From IMG/VR virus record IMGVR_UViG_3300031565_000052, positions 1 through 50,514 of that record: 50,514 bases of DNA; one strand, written 5' to 3'. The DNA is from a virus. Positions 23,175-32,257 of the stretch are shown here, one piece after another (the first letter of the stretch is position 1; each line of letters starts with the position of its first letter). The notes beneath the pieces are model-generated. The model was not told where the DNA came from, did not search any database, and worked only from the letters and a program-made list of their open reading frames with translations. The position numbers and the translations under genes were made by a program.

Positions 23175-25180
23175 TGGCAAAGACACAATTAACGATATTT
23201 CAAAAACTTGGTAACGTATTTGGTAAAGATGGGTTAAACCCATATAGTAAAAAAACTAACAAATATTCATTGGGTAGTGGTGAATTACTAAAAACCCAAT
23301 CTAAACCAGAGTTTGATGCGGCCAAATTACAAGCACAACAAAATAAATATTTATCCAACTTATGGAATAAGGTTGATGGTGAACTATATCAACAGGCTAT
23401 TCATTACGAAACAACCAGAATCGGTTCTTATTCCGATTTTGAAACAATGGAATTCTATCCTGAAATATCTGCATCGTTGGATATATTCATGGAAGAATCA
23501 TGTACACCTAACGATAAAGGTGATATTTTAAATGTTTACTCAAGTAGTAAAAGGGTAAAAAGGATATTAGAAGATTTATTTATCAATAGATTAGATATTC
23601 ACACATCATTACCTATGTGGACCAGAAATTTATGTAAATATGGTGATGATTTTGTTCATTTAAATATTGACCAAAAAGCTGGTATTATTGGTGGTAGACA
23701 ATTACCTAACTTTGAAATTGAACGTAGAGAGAATGATATTCAAGGAATTATATCTCAATCTCAATTAGAAGGTGTAAATGCTGATGAAAAGAGTAATAAA
23801 ACTAGATTCTTTTGGAAAGGTAGAGATATTACATTTAAATCGTGGCAAATTGCTCACTTTAGATTATTAGGGGATGATAGAAAATTACCTTATGGTACCT
23901 CATTTTTAGAAAAAGCTAGACGTATTTGGAAGCAATTAATTTTAGCTGAAGATGCAATGCTTGTATATCGTGTAACTAGAGCACCAGAAAGACGTGTATA
24001 TAAAATATTTGTTGGTAATATCGATAATGAAGATGTAGGTGCATATGTTGATGAAATAGCCAATAGATTTAAAAGGGCACCACTTATTGACCCACAAACA
24101 GGTCAAATGGATTTAAGGTATAACCAATTAGGTATTGACCAAGATATTTTTGTCCCAACTAGAACTGAAGATGCGGCTACACCTATCGATACATTACCAG
24201 GTGCACAAAACTTGGACCAAATTGCTGATATTGAATATTTGCAAAGGAAGTTATTTACAGCTTTAAGGGTACCTAAATCATTCTTAAATTTTGAAGAACC
24301 CCAAGGTGAAGGTAAGAATCTTGCGTTACAAGATATTCGTTTCTCAAGAACTATTAATAGAATTCAACAAGCAATGCTTCATGAACTTAATAAGATAGCT
24401 ATTATTCATTTATACTTATTAGGATTCCATGATGACATTGATAATTTTACTCTTACTCTTAATAACCCATCTACACAAGCTGAAATGCTTAAGATTGAGC
24501 ATACTGCGGCTAAAGTTACATTATATAAAGATGCTGTAAGTGATGCTGGTAATGGATTTGGTGCTATGTCAATGACTAGGGCCAAAAGAGAAATATTGGG
24601 CTGGAGTGATGATGAAATCAAACAAGATTTACTTGAACAAAGAATCGAGAAAGCAGCTTCAGCTGAATTAGAAAATACAGCAAATGTTATTAAGAACACT
24701 GGAGTATTTGATAGAGTTGATAGGGTTTATGGTGATATGGATATGGCTAAAAAGGGTGGTCAAATTGAAGGTGAAGAAGGTGCTGGTGGTGGTGAATCTG
24801 CTGGTGGCGGTGGCGGTGGTGCTGGTGGCTTCGGTGGCGGCTTTGATGCTGGTGAATTAGATTTGGGTGATGAAGAAATCGATACTGAAGATGTGGGAGC
24901 TACTGAAGATGTGGGAGCTACTGAAGGAGCTGGTGGTGATACATTTGGTGAAGATATCACTGATGAAGGAGCTACTAAAAACTCTAGATTAATAAGTGAA
25001 GAATTAAAGAAAAAACCTAGTTCAATTTCAACCGATAAATACTTTGATTTATTGAATGAAAATCAAAGTGATGAAGATAAAATAAACGACAACATCACTA
25101 AAATATACGACAAATCGGTTAAATACAATTCTGATTTAAATTCTATGATTAATGAAATAGACTCTAAATTGGGTGAATAA
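23174..25180 (+). CDS. Portal protein (T4 gp20-like)
   Basis: The dodecameric ring at the unique head vertex through which DNA passes. Recognised by family pattern ('EFYPEISASLDIFMEESCTP', 'WKQLILAEDAMLVYRVTRAP', 'RAPERRVYKIFVGNI', 'LFTALRVPKSFLNFEE') and by its place after terminase and before the prohead protease. At 668 residues it is longer than gp20 (524); the excess is a C-terminal Gly/Asp/Glu-rich tail (about 530-600) with a Gly run and two 'EDVGAT' units, followed by a short helical segment. The tail resembles linkers in the scaffold and 17500 proteins and may be a cleavable or core-binding extension. Confidence 0.93.
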   Translation: MAKTQLTIFQKLGNVFGKDGLNPYSKKTNKYSLGSGELLKTQSKPEFDAAKLQAQQNKYLSNLWNKVDGELYQQAIHYETTRIGSYSDFETMEFYPEISASLDIFMEESCTPNDKGDILNVYSSSKRVKRILEDLFINRLDIHTSLPMWTRNLCKYGDDFVHLNIDQKAGIIGGRQLPNFEIERRENDIQGIISQSQLEGVNADEKSNKTRFFWKGRDITFKSWQIAHFRLLGDDRKLPYGTSFLEKARRIWKQLILAEDAMLVYRVTRAPERRVYKIFVGNIDNEDVGAYVDEIANRFKRAPLIDPQTGQMDLRYNQLGIDQDIFVPTRTEDAATPIDTLPGAQNLDQIADIEYLQRKLFTALRVPKSFLNFEEPQGEGKNLALQDIRFSRTINRIQQAMLHELNKIAIIHLYLLGFHDDIDNFTLTLNNPSTQAEMLKIEHTAAKVTLYKDAVSDAGNGFGAMSMTRAKREILGWSDDEIKQDLLEQRIEKAASAELENTANVIKNTGVFDRVDRVYGDMDMAKKGGQIEGEEGAGGGESAGGGGGGAGGFGGGFDAGELDLGDEEIDTEDVGATEDVGATEGAGGDTFGEDITDEGATKNSRLISEELKKKPSSISTDKYFDLLNENQSDEDKINDNITKIYDKSVKYNSDLNSMINEIDSKLGE

Positions 25181-25201
25181 TAGTATTTAATGGATTTATA
25201 A

Positions 25202-25212
25202 TATATTTATTA
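25202..25212 (+). promoter_or_regulatory. Candidate late promoter motif
   Basis: TATATTTATTA lies 12 bases before the ATG at 25225. Confidence 0.6.
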
Positions 25213-25224
25213 TAAAAAGTAGTG

Positions 25225-26001
25225 ATGCAAAACTTCGGAAAAATAAACGAAACCTTTAAGAATATATTGGTTGATAGTATCGTCACAAAGGACGACAAAG
25301 GGAAAAGAATATTTAAGTCTTATGTTAAAGCACTTAAAGAAAATTCTGTATTAAGAACTCAATATAATATCTACAGCAAATTAGAAACGAAAGTTAATGA
25401 AGCTTCTCAATCAGAACGTAATGTTATGTTTGTTGATGAATGTATTTCCGTGCTACAAAATTTAGGAAAAGATAGAATTAATGAGATTAACCAAAAATTG
25501 GTTAAATATTTAAAGAAAAAGGGTTTTGATGTGTACACTGATGACTATGAACACAAAACACTTCATGAACACATTAACAATGTTGCATTTTTAGAAAGAA
25601 ATGCTAAAAACGTAAGAACTGTAATTGACTCTAAATTATTCTTAAAAGAACATTCAGCCCCAATTAAAACTATTGCCAATCCAGTGGAACCTTACACAAA
25701 CAAAATGTTGATTCCTATGGTAAAAAAGAAATTCAGTGACAAATACTCTAACTTAACTGAATTACAAAATAAAGTTATTAAATTAACTATTAATGGTGCC
25801 GATGATGAAAAAAGGGAATTACATGCTAACACAATAAGAGAATGTGTTGATTTGGTTGATTCTCAATTAAAGGAATGCACAATAGAACAAAAAAATACTT
25901 TATTACAAGTTAAAGATAAACTATTAAGATATAAATTCGAAAGTGATAATTTCGCAACCGATATGAGTGAAATGGATTATTTAAAAACGACATTAAATTA
26001 A
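25225..26001 (+). CDS. Hypothetical head-region protein, 258 aa
   Basis: GTG 25222 precedes the ATG at 25225; the ATG is preferred. A largely helical protein beginning 'MQNFGKINETFKNILVDS', whose N-terminus resembles head-targeting or propeptide sequences of T4-type internal proteins, though this is only suggestive. It lies between portal and prohead protease, where T4-type phages place small head-core genes (67, 68). Not recognised by family. Basic residues are spread evenly and there is no membrane segment. Confidence 0.75.
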   Translation: MQNFGKINETFKNILVDSIVTKDDKGKRIFKSYVKALKENSVLRTQYNIYSKLETKVNEASQSERNVMFVDECISVLQNLGKDRINEINQKLVKYLKKKGFDVYTDDYEHKTLHEHINNVAFLERNAKNVRTVIDSKLFLKEHSAPIKTIANPVEPYTNKMLIPMVKKKFSDKYSNLTELQNKVIKLTINGADDEKRELHANTIRECVDLVDSQLKECTIEQKNTLLQVKDKLLRYKFESDNFATDMSEMDYLKTTLN

Positions 26002-26005
26002 AATT

Positions 26006-26296
26006 ATGCTTTTATTTATACAAGTCTCACCAGACTTAGTTAATTGGTTGGTACAACAGGCACCCATAGTAGTTATTATGGGTGTTATTATATATTGGCT
26101 GGCTAAAAAATTAAATAAGTGCGAAAGCGATAAAGATGAATTAGCTAAAGATGTTATCAAGTTAACTACCCTTTGGGAAGAAAAGAGTGATAAAATTGAA
26201 GCTAAAAACGAAAAAAGTGAAGAAAAATATGCGAAGGTTACTGAGCAAATTCTAGAACTACTTCGGAATATAAAAGAAATCGTTAGTCAAAAATGA
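26006..26296 (+). CDS. Small membrane protein with coiled coil (holin-like)
   Basis: A 96-residue protein with one membrane helix near residues 18-33 ('APIVVIMGVIIYWLAKK') and a charged coiled-coil C-terminus of about 60 residues. Size and layout resemble single-span phage holins or small phage membrane proteins, but there is no adjacent endolysin. It lies 4 bases after the head-region gene and overlaps the cupin gene as ATGA. The lysis role is inference. Confidence 0.65.
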   Translation: MLLFIQVSPDLVNWLVQQAPIVVIMGVIIYWLAKKLNKCESDKDELAKDVIKLTTLWEEKSDKIEAKNEKSEEKYAKVTEQILELLRNIKEIVSQK

Positions 26297-26799
26297 AAAA
26301 TATATTTAATTTTTTACGGAAGAAAAACGAAAATTACGACAAAGCTAAAAGCGGATTGTCAAACATCAAAAGAACTTTTGATGGATTCGTTATCTCTTTT
26401 CCTGATGTTACACCTAACGAAATAATGTTCGTTAAAGAAAAATGGGAAACGTTACCAAAAAGTATTTCAAAGGGTGTTAAAATCATGGCCCTTAACGTTA
26501 TTGACAATTACAAATCTCTCTTAATCTTATATAATCCAAATTCATATATTATGCCACATAAACATGAGAATGAATATGAACACGGTTTAGTTGTTAAAGG
26601 AGAATTAATTGACAAGTTCACTGGCAAAAAATATGGTATTGGTGAAAGATATATGTTTAAACCAAATGAAACACATTACCTATCCTCTACAAATGAAGGG
26701 TGTTTGGTTTATTCCACATTGGGTTATGGAGATAATCATGATTTATTATCTATCTCAAGTGATGTAAAAAGAGTGATGTCAGAGATAGATTTGACGTAA
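26293..26799 (+). CDS. Cupin-fold protein
   Basis: A 168-residue protein whose second half looks like a single cupin barrel: 'SYIMPHKHENEYEHGLVVKG' supplies the H-x-H...E metal-ligand pattern of cupin motif 1, and 'RYMFKPNETHYLSS' supplies the motif 2 His. The N-terminal 45 residues are basic. Cupins bind small molecules or metal and many act on sugars; the substrate here is unknown. It starts inside the previous stop (ATGA), and the unit appears to end after it, where a host-type promoter begins the next gene. Confidence 0.75.
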   Translation: MKNIFNFLRKKNENYDKAKSGLSNIKRTFDGFVISFPDVTPNEIMFVKEKWETLPKSISKGVKIMALNVIDNYKSLLILYNPNSYIMPHKHENEYEHGLVVKGELIDKFTGKKYGIGERYMFKPNETHYLSSTNEGCLVYSTLGYGDNHDLLSISSDVKRVMSEIDLT

Positions 26800-26858
26800 T
26801 TATCAGTTTTTCAAATATTTAAAAAATTAAACACCTGGTTTTAAGGTAGTTTACTGGC

Positions 26859-26888
26859 TTGACTTTTTTGAATTTTTTAGTATATTTG
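26859..26888 (+). promoter_or_regulatory. Host-type promoter, near-leaderless
   Basis: TTG (26859-26861), a 19-base spacer and TATATTTG (26881-26888), an exact TAnnTTTG. The ATG at 26893 is only 4 bases after the element, implying a leaderless or nearly leaderless mRNA. Confidence 0.65.
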
Positions 26889-26892
26889 ACCT

Positions 26893-27372
26893 ATGAGATA
26901 TAATAGAGGAACAGAATTTAATTTAGCACAATATAAAAATATAAACGTTGTCGTTGGGACCATTGATAAGTTCAACCCAAGGACTATATATATTCGTATA
27001 AGCGGTTGGGGGAATCCAATTAATTATGACGGTACATTAGATTATAGGTCAGTTATTAGAAAACTTGATAAAGAAATAAGAGTAATTTTATATAATGATT
27101 TAGGTAATAATTTTAATAAATCTATGTCTATGGTAGATTTTGATATGAGAGAATCTGGTATCTCTAAAAATAAATCTAGTTTTATGAGTTGTGAAATAAC
27201 GCTATTTCAAATAAACAATTATTTAATAGATTCTAAAGAAATATCCAAAGAAATGAATGAAGTTATAAAAAACGTATTAAATGATGTATTTATCAATAAC
27301 AAATATTTTAAATTCTTTAAAAAGAAAAAGTCTGCAAAAGAAATATTATTAAAACCTAATCCACAAGATTAG
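26893..27372 (+). CDS. Hypothetical protein, 159 aa
   Basis: Not recognised. A beta-rich N-terminal half ('NINVVVGTIDKFNPRTIYIR' and 'RVILYNDLG') is followed by a helical, Lys-rich C-terminus. It is flanked by its own host-type promoter and a terminator overlapping its stop, making it an independent early-type unit inserted between the cupin gene and the prohead protease. This isolated regulation in the head gene block suggests a later insertion (a moron-like gene). Confidence 0.75.
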   Translation: MRYNRGTEFNLAQYKNINVVVGTIDKFNPRTIYIRISGWGNPINYDGTLDYRSVIRKLDKEIRVILYNDLGNNFNKSMSMVDFDMRESGISKNKSSFMSCEITLFQINNYLIDSKEISKEMNEVIKNVLNDVFINNKYFKFFKKKKSAKEILLKPNPQD

Positions 27373-27380
27373 GTTTTTTT
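27351..27380 (+). terminator. Intrinsic terminator overlapping stop codon
   Basis: AACCTAATC/GATTAGGTT stem with a 5-base loop followed by seven T. The stop codon at 27370-27372 lies in the right arm. Confidence 0.8.
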
Positions 27381-27391
27381 ATGTTTATTAA

Positions 27392-27401
27392 CATATTTAT
27401 T
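27392..27401 (+). promoter_or_regulatory. Candidate late promoter motif
   Basis: CATATTTATT lies 14 bases before the ATG of the prohead protease, directly after a terminator. Confidence 0.55.
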
Positions 27402-27415
27402 GAGAAAGAGTAAGT

Positions 27416-28111
27416 ATGTTTAACGATTATAAAATTCTTAAAAGGGGAGAAAAGGGATATGGTCTCATGATTGAAAGTGATGCTGGTGTTATTAACCCTT
27501 CTGATATCAGAAATAAACCCTTCCTTTATGAAATGGATAAAATAGGTAGTGGTAGAGCTATTATGGTGGAACCACTTATTTTATTTGTTGTACTACAAAA
27601 ATATGGAGTAGAAAATCGTAATGGTAGGATTTACCCAGAACATATCTTAAAAAGAGAAGCTACAAACTATCAACAACTTATCGATAGTAGAGGTGCAATA
27701 GGCGAAAGCGACCATCCAGAATCATCAGTTATTTCAAATAGTAGAGTATCACACGAAATTAAAAAAATTTGGTGGGAAGGGCATACACTTGTTGGTGAAT
27801 TAGAAATAATTATGTCACCTGGTTTTATCAATCAAGGTATTATATCTTGTGAAGGTGACCAAATTGCTAATATGTTAAGAAAGGGAATTCGTGTTGGTGT
27901 TTCATCTAGGGGTGTAGGCTCATTAGAGGAAATTGCTGGTAAATTACTAGTTCAAGATGATTTTGAAATAATATGCTGGGATATCGTTACAAGCCCTAGC
28001 ACACCAGGTTCTTATATGTTCAATAGTAAGGAAGAAGCTAGACCTTTTATGGAGTCAGAAATTAAAGGTAAGGACCTATTAATAGATAAATTAAATAAAT
28101 TTTTGCTCTAA
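27416..28111 (+). CDS. Prohead core protease (T4 gp21-like)
   Basis: The maturation protease that cuts scaffold and head proteins after prohead assembly. The catalytic His is in 'IGESDHPESS' (H100) and the nucleophile Ser is in 'GVSSRGVGSL' (S163/S164), in the order and spacing of the gp21/S77 family. 'VENRNGRIYPEHIL' (65-78) is the typical N-terminal block ('N.N.R.YP...'). At 231 residues it is close to gp21 (212). It lies after the portal region and before scaffold and capsid, the canonical order. A candidate late promoter precedes it. Confidence 0.92.
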   Translation: MFNDYKILKRGEKGYGLMIESDAGVINPSDIRNKPFLYEMDKIGSGRAIMVEPLILFVVLQKYGVENRNGRIYPEHILKREATNYQQLIDSRGAIGESDHPESSVISNSRVSHEIKKIWWEGHTLVGELEIIMSPGFINQGIISCEGDQIANMLRKGIRVGVSSRGVGSLEEIAGKLLVQDDFEIICWDIVTSPSTPGSYMFNSKEEARPFMESEIKGKDLLIDKLNKFLL

Positions 28112-28176
28112 TATAGAAAAAATATCACCTTATTTAGGTTTTTTTTACTTAAATCGGGTATTTTACTAAAATAACA

Positions 28177-28188
28177 CATATTTATTTA
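28177..28188 (+). promoter_or_regulatory. Candidate late promoter motif of scaffold-capsid unit
   Basis: CATATTTATTTA lies 61 bases before the scaffold ATG, leaving a long 5' leader. The leader holds a 6-bp perfect hairpin (AATTGC-GT-GCAATT at 28205-28218). Confidence 0.5.
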
Positions 28189-28249
28189 GAAAGTATGCAG
28201 TTTTAATTGCGTGCAATTATAATTATAATAACAAAAAAATAAGAAAGAC

Positions 28250-30046
28250 ATGGCAGACGACAAAAAATCTGTAATACAAGAAGTACTAGCGGAATTCGAC
28301 CTTATCGGGGAAACACTGAATTCAAATGCAAAAGAAATACTTCGTTCCATAGCGAAAGAAGAAATTAAGAGCACGCTAAACGAATCGTTAAACGAAGACG
28401 ATTATGATATCGAAGATATCGAAGATGTTGACACTGATACAGATGTTGACGCATTACCAGTTGATGATGCCCCTGAAGCTACACCAGATTTTGGTGGAGA
28501 AGAAGGTGGTTCTGAAGAACTTGGATTAGATGACATAGGAATGGACTCTGGGGAAGAAGATTTAGAAATAGGTCTTGGAGCAGAAGAAGGTAGCGAAGAC
28601 TACGGTATAGACATGACCGATGCATCAGACGAGGAAGTGATTACTGTTTACAAGAAATTGAGCGGTGATGACGAAATAGAAGTTGTATCATCAGAGGAAG
28701 TGATTATAAAAGACCCAGTATCGGGAGCAGAATACAACGTCAAAATAAATGGCGGTGGTAGTCTAATTGACCAAGGTGAAATTTCAACTGACGACTTAGG
28801 TGGTGAAGAAGAAATTGGAGCTGAACCAGAAGCAGATTTTGGCGGTGAAGAAGAAATCGGAGCAGAACCAGAAGTAGATTTTGGTGGTGAAGAAGAAATC
28901 GGAGCAGAACCAGAAGCAGAATTTGGTGGTGAAGAAGAGGAAGAGGAAGAAGAAGATATTGAGGATGATGATGAATTAGGAGAAGCAGTAGTTTATGAAA
29001 TCGAGTTATCAGAAGATGAACCGATTGAAGAAGGGTTAGATAATAATCTTAAAATAAACAAGGATAGCAAAGTTGGCGCAACCGCTGATGGCAAACCAAG
29101 AACTGCAACTAGTGACAGAACAATGGGCAAAGAAGCCTCAGCACCTAACACAGGTGACATTGAAGGTCAAAAAGCACCTAACGATTCAGATTCAGGGGAT
29201 AATCTTGAAGGTGGATTCACAGAAAAACATAATGGTAGTGGTGGAAATCATGCCGCTCATGTTATGGAAGGTGAAGACGATGTTAACGAAGAAACTGAAG
29301 AGATTACTGAAAGTGGAAATATAGAAGGTCAAAAAGCACCAGTTGCTAAACCAGCCGAAGAAAAAACTTCAGCTAAAGGCAATGCACATGCAGACCACGT
29401 TATGGAAGCTGAAGATGACTCAATTGAAGAAACAGAAGATGTGACTGAAGAAGTTGTAGAAGAAGAAGACACAATTGAAGAACAAATTCCAAAAGGTCAT
29501 GTCCAAGCACGTACAATGGCGGGAAGAGCCAATATCGGTCAACCTGTTGCTCCAGGTGCTAAACAAGGTGTTAAATTCGTAAGAGGTGAATCTGTTGAAG
29601 CTAAGAAATTAGTTGAAGCGGTGAAAAAATATAACACTTTATTGGGCGAAGCTAGAGAACTTAAAAAAGAGAATGAAACATTCAAATCTTCTTTAAAGGA
29701 CTTTAGAAAAACAATTACTGAGACTGCTGTATTCAATATTAATTTAACTCATGCTACTAAATTGTTCTTAGAACACTCAACTACATCAGATGAGAAAAAG
29801 AACATCTTAAGTAGGTTTGATGAAGAAGTAACTACTATTGAAGAGTCTAAAAAACTTTACAAACAAATAAATTCTGAATTGGGTCAAAAAGACACAGTGA
29901 CTGAATCATTTGAAAATAAGATGGAGTCTAAACAAACATCAGGGCAAGCTAAACAAATCTTAGAATCTAAGAAATTAAATGAGCGAGTAGCCTATGTAGA
30001 CCCAGCACAACAAAGAGTTCTTGATTTAATAAGAAGAACTAAATAA
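28250..30046 (+). CDS. Prohead scaffold / internal core protein (T4 gp22 position)
   Basis: A 598-residue, extremely acidic protein between the protease and major capsid genes, the place of gp22. A helical N-terminus ('SVIQEVLAEFDLIGETLN') is followed by about 200 residues of Glu/Asp/Gly repeats, including three 14-residue units at nucleotides 28799-28924. Next comes a linker with two 'IEGQKAP' and two 'H(A)DHVMEAED'-type repeats, then a basic-acidic coiled coil (about 445-570) likely to form the assembly core. Twice the size of gp22 (269), with the extra length in low-complexity repeats. Many (I/L)xE sites would suit the protease. Function is assigned by position and composition. Confidence 0.8.
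   Translation: MADDKKSVIQEVLAEFDLIGETLNSNAKEILRSIAKEEIKSTLNESLNEDDYDIEDIEDVDTDTDVDALPVDDAPEATPDFGGEEGGSEELGLDDIGMDSGEEDLEIGLGAEEGSEDYGIDMTDASDEEVITVYKKLSGDDEIEVVSSEEVIIKDPVSGAEYNVKINGGGSLIDQGEISTDDLGGEEEIGAEPEADFGGEEEIGAEPEVDFGGEEEIGAEPEAEFGGEEEEEEEEDIEDDDELGEAVVYEIELSEDEPIEEGLDNNLKINKDSKVGATADGKPRTATSDRTMGKEASAPNTGDIEGQKAPNDSDSGDNLEGGFTEKHNGSGGNHAAHVMEGEDDVNEETEEITESGNIEGQKAPVAKPAEEKTSAKGNAHADHVMEAEDDSIEETEDVTEEVVEEEDTIEEQIPKGHVQARTMAGRANIGQPVAPGAKQGVKFVRGESVEAKKLVEAVKKYNTLLGEARELKKENETFKSSLKDFRKTITETAVFNINLTHATKLFLEHSTTSDEKKNILSRFDEEVTTIEESKKLYKQINSELGQKDTVTESFENKMESKQTSGQAKQILESKKLNERVAYVDPAQQRVLDLIRRTK
28799..28924 (+). repeat. Three tandem 42-bp repeats in scaffold gene
   Basis: Units at 28799-28840, 28841-28882 and 28883-28924 encode 'GGEEEIGAEPEADF' with few changes. 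Copy number may vary between isolates. Confidence 0.85.
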
Positions 30047-30078
30047 TAAAAAATTAAAAAAATTAAAAAAATAAAATT

Positions 30079-31887
30079 ATGTCAAATTTTTTAACTTCAG
30101 GTCAAGTCGGTAATATCGGTCTTAACCATATGAAACAAATTCGTGAGAACACCATCAACAAATGGGAATCATTAGGATTCTTAGATGGTCTTAAAGGTCA
30201 TGTAAAAGAGAATATCGCTCAATTATATGAAAATGAAGCATCTCACTTATTAAACGAATCAACTTCAGCTTCAAGCTCAGGTTCATTCGAAACGGTAGTA
30301 TTTCCTATCGTAAGGAGAGTATTCTCTAAATTACTAGCAAATGATATTGTATCAGTACAAGCTATGAACATGCCAATTGGTAAATTGTTCTTCTTTGTAC
30401 CACAAACATCTGCTAGATATGACGCAACAGGCGATGCTTATGGTAACCCACACGTTGACGGAGCACAATATTCAGCTCACACTTCAATGGGTGCTGATGG
30501 TCTTCCAATCGTAAAAGGTGTTGACCCTTCATACGCTCCAACTCAATACTTGGCAAAGAATCTTTATGATATCTATTACAATGACGGATTATTCGATGCG
30601 TCTAAAGGTACCATTTCAATTATAGCTGGTTCTGGTAGTTTTGTAACTTTAGGTGTTGGTGGTACTTATAGTGCTGCTGCTAATTTAGCTGCACTTCCAT
30701 TAGCTACAGACGGTTCTTTAAGAACTGCAATTGTACAAGTTTCTGGGTTTAGCTCAATAAACAAAGGTAGATTAACTGGTCCAGATGGTAACCCAATGGA
30801 TACTGAATCTTTCTTAGCTTCTTTAAAAATTGTAAACGCTTCTACTGAAAATTTAGTTGACCAAGATGGTAACACTGTTATCGCTGCGGCTGCTGAAGTA
30901 CCTTTCAGATTAGTAACTCAAAAATATGGTAGAGGTATCGTAGATTACAGTGATATCTGTGATGCTGCTGGTGTTATCTACTTAGAAGCTGATTTAACTC
31001 ACCCAGTTGATGCTGGTGGTACATCTACATATGATGGCTACACAGGTATCGTATCTGGTGCTTCTACAGTTTTATCTGGCTTAGTTTCTTCTGATTTCTC
31101 AGTATCTTGGGCAGAATATGCTACATTAGAACTTGAAACTGAAATGGGAGAAGTATCTTTCAAATTAGACGAAGTTGTTGTTTCCGTTGAAGAACGTAAA
31201 TTAAGAGCTACATGGTCTCCAGAGTTAGCGCAAGATGTTAGTGCATTCCACAACATTGATGCTGAAGCTGAATTAACTGCTATGTTATCAGAGCAAGTTG
31301 CTGCTGAAATCGATAGGGAAATCCTTAGAGATATCAGAAAAGCTGCTGCATGGCAATTGAGATGGGATTGGAACGGATGGAGAAAAGCTTCATTGGCTGC
31401 CAATGCTTACACTCAAAAAGACTGGAATCAAACTTTAATTACTAAAGTTAACCAAATTTCAGCACAAATCCATAAATCTACTCTTAGAGGTGGTGCAAAC
31501 TTCATCGTGGTTTCTTCTGAAATCTCAGCTGTGTTTGACGATTTAGAATACTTCCACGTATCTGATGCATCTCCAGAGCAAGACCAATATAATATGGGTA
31601 TCGAGAAAATCGGTTCATTAAGCGGAAGATACCAAGTGTATCGTGACCCTTATGCTCCTTCTTGGTCTCTTATTATGGGACATAAAGGTAAATCATTGTT
31701 AGACACTGGTTACATCTACGCACCTTACGTGCCAATGCAACTTACGCCTACAATGTACAACCCATTCAACTTTGCACCTGTAAAAGGTATCATGACTCGT
31801 TATGCGAAAAAGGTCGTGAACAATAGGTTCTACGGAGCAGTTAGAGTGGATGGATTACAAACGTTCAACGTAAACGAATTAAGATAA
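30079..31887 (+). CDS. Major capsid protein (T4 gp23-like)
   Basis: 602 residues with the gp23 family pattern: N-terminal propeptide ending near 'LLNESTSASSSG' (about 55-66, a likely protease site after NE), then 'FPIVRRVFSKLLANDIVSVQ' and 'MNMPIGKLFFFVPQ' (P-domain start), and 'RKLRATWSPELAQDVSAFHN' then 'DREILRDIRKAA' in the conserved C-terminal half. An inserted Gly/Ser/Thr-rich region occupies about 170-345, where gp23 carries its own insertion domain. The ATG follows an A-rich leader with no Shine-Dalgarno sequence. It is read with scaffold from the promoter region near 28177 and ends at a bidirectional terminator. Confidence 0.95.
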   Translation: MSNFLTSGQVGNIGLNHMKQIRENTINKWESLGFLDGLKGHVKENIAQLYENEASHLLNESTSASSSGSFETVVFPIVRRVFSKLLANDIVSVQAMNMPIGKLFFFVPQTSARYDATGDAYGNPHVDGAQYSAHTSMGADGLPIVKGVDPSYAPTQYLAKNLYDIYYNDGLFDASKGTISIIAGSGSFVTLGVGGTYSAAANLAALPLATDGSLRTAIVQVSGFSSINKGRLTGPDGNPMDTESFLASLKIVNASTENLVDQDGNTVIAAAAEVPFRLVTQKYGRGIVDYSDICDAAGVIYLEADLTHPVDAGGTSTYDGYTGIVSGASTVLSGLVSSDFSVSWAEYATLELETEMGEVSFKLDEVVVSVEERKLRATWSPELAQDVSAFHNIDAEAELTAMLSEQVAAEIDREILRDIRKAAAWQLRWDWNGWRKASLAANAYTQKDWNQTLITKVNQISAQIHKSTLRGGANFIVVSSEISAVFDDLEYFHVSDASPEQDQYNMGIEKIGSLSGRYQVYRDPYAPSWSLIMGHKGKSLLDTGYIYAPYVPMQLTPTMYNPFNFAPVKGIMTRYAKKVVNNRFYGAVRVDGLQTFNVNELR

Positions 31888-31920
31888 TATACCTTCTTAC
31901 TCGTTTCGAGATAATACCAA

Positions 31921-31950
31921 AAAGCCTCAGATTTATTCTGAGGCTTTTTT
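31921..31950. terminator. Bidirectional terminator after capsid gene
   Basis: AAAGCCTCAGA/TCTGAGGCTTT stem with a T6 tail on the plus strand and an A-run on the other side. It separates the convergent capsid and 31955 genes and can serve both strands. Confidence 0.9.
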
Positions 31951-31954
31951 ATTT

Positions 31955-32257
31955 CTAGTAATCAAATTTTTCTTCAATTTCATCTTCATCGGTTATTTTT
32001 TTATCCTCATGGAATAAAGCGTAGAATTCTCTACCATTATCATATACGTTGAACAATTCATAACCTTCAGATTTGCCTATTAATGTGCATGAATCAAAAC
32101 CATATACATCATTATCCATGATATAATTAGTACTATAACCATCATGAGTCCATTCGTAAGATGTATTATCTTCGATTAATTCAGCGTATTCAGTACCGAA
32201 ACACTCTAATAGTAATTCTCTGGCCGAAAAATAAGCCTCAACCTTATCTTTTGTCAT
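31955..32257 (-). CDS. Hypothetical protein, 100 aa
   Basis: Not recognised. An acidic, Tyr-rich protein ('AYFSARELLLECFGTEYAEL', 'YSTNYIMDNDVYGFDS'). Its start overlaps the stop of the winged-helix gene as TAATG, so the pair is translationally coupled and could function together. It is the last gene of the operon and ends at the bidirectional terminator. Confidence 0.75.
   Translation of the reverse strand: MTKDKVEAYFSARELLLECFGTEYAELIEDNTSYEWTHDGYSTNYIMDNDVYGFDSCTLIGKSEGYELFNVYDNGREFYALFHEDKKITDEDEIEEKFDY

Noticed and set aside
28125-28146. Possible terminator after the prohead protease
   Set aside because: The stem (ACCT/AGGT) is only 4 bp although a T-run follows; too weak to annotate.
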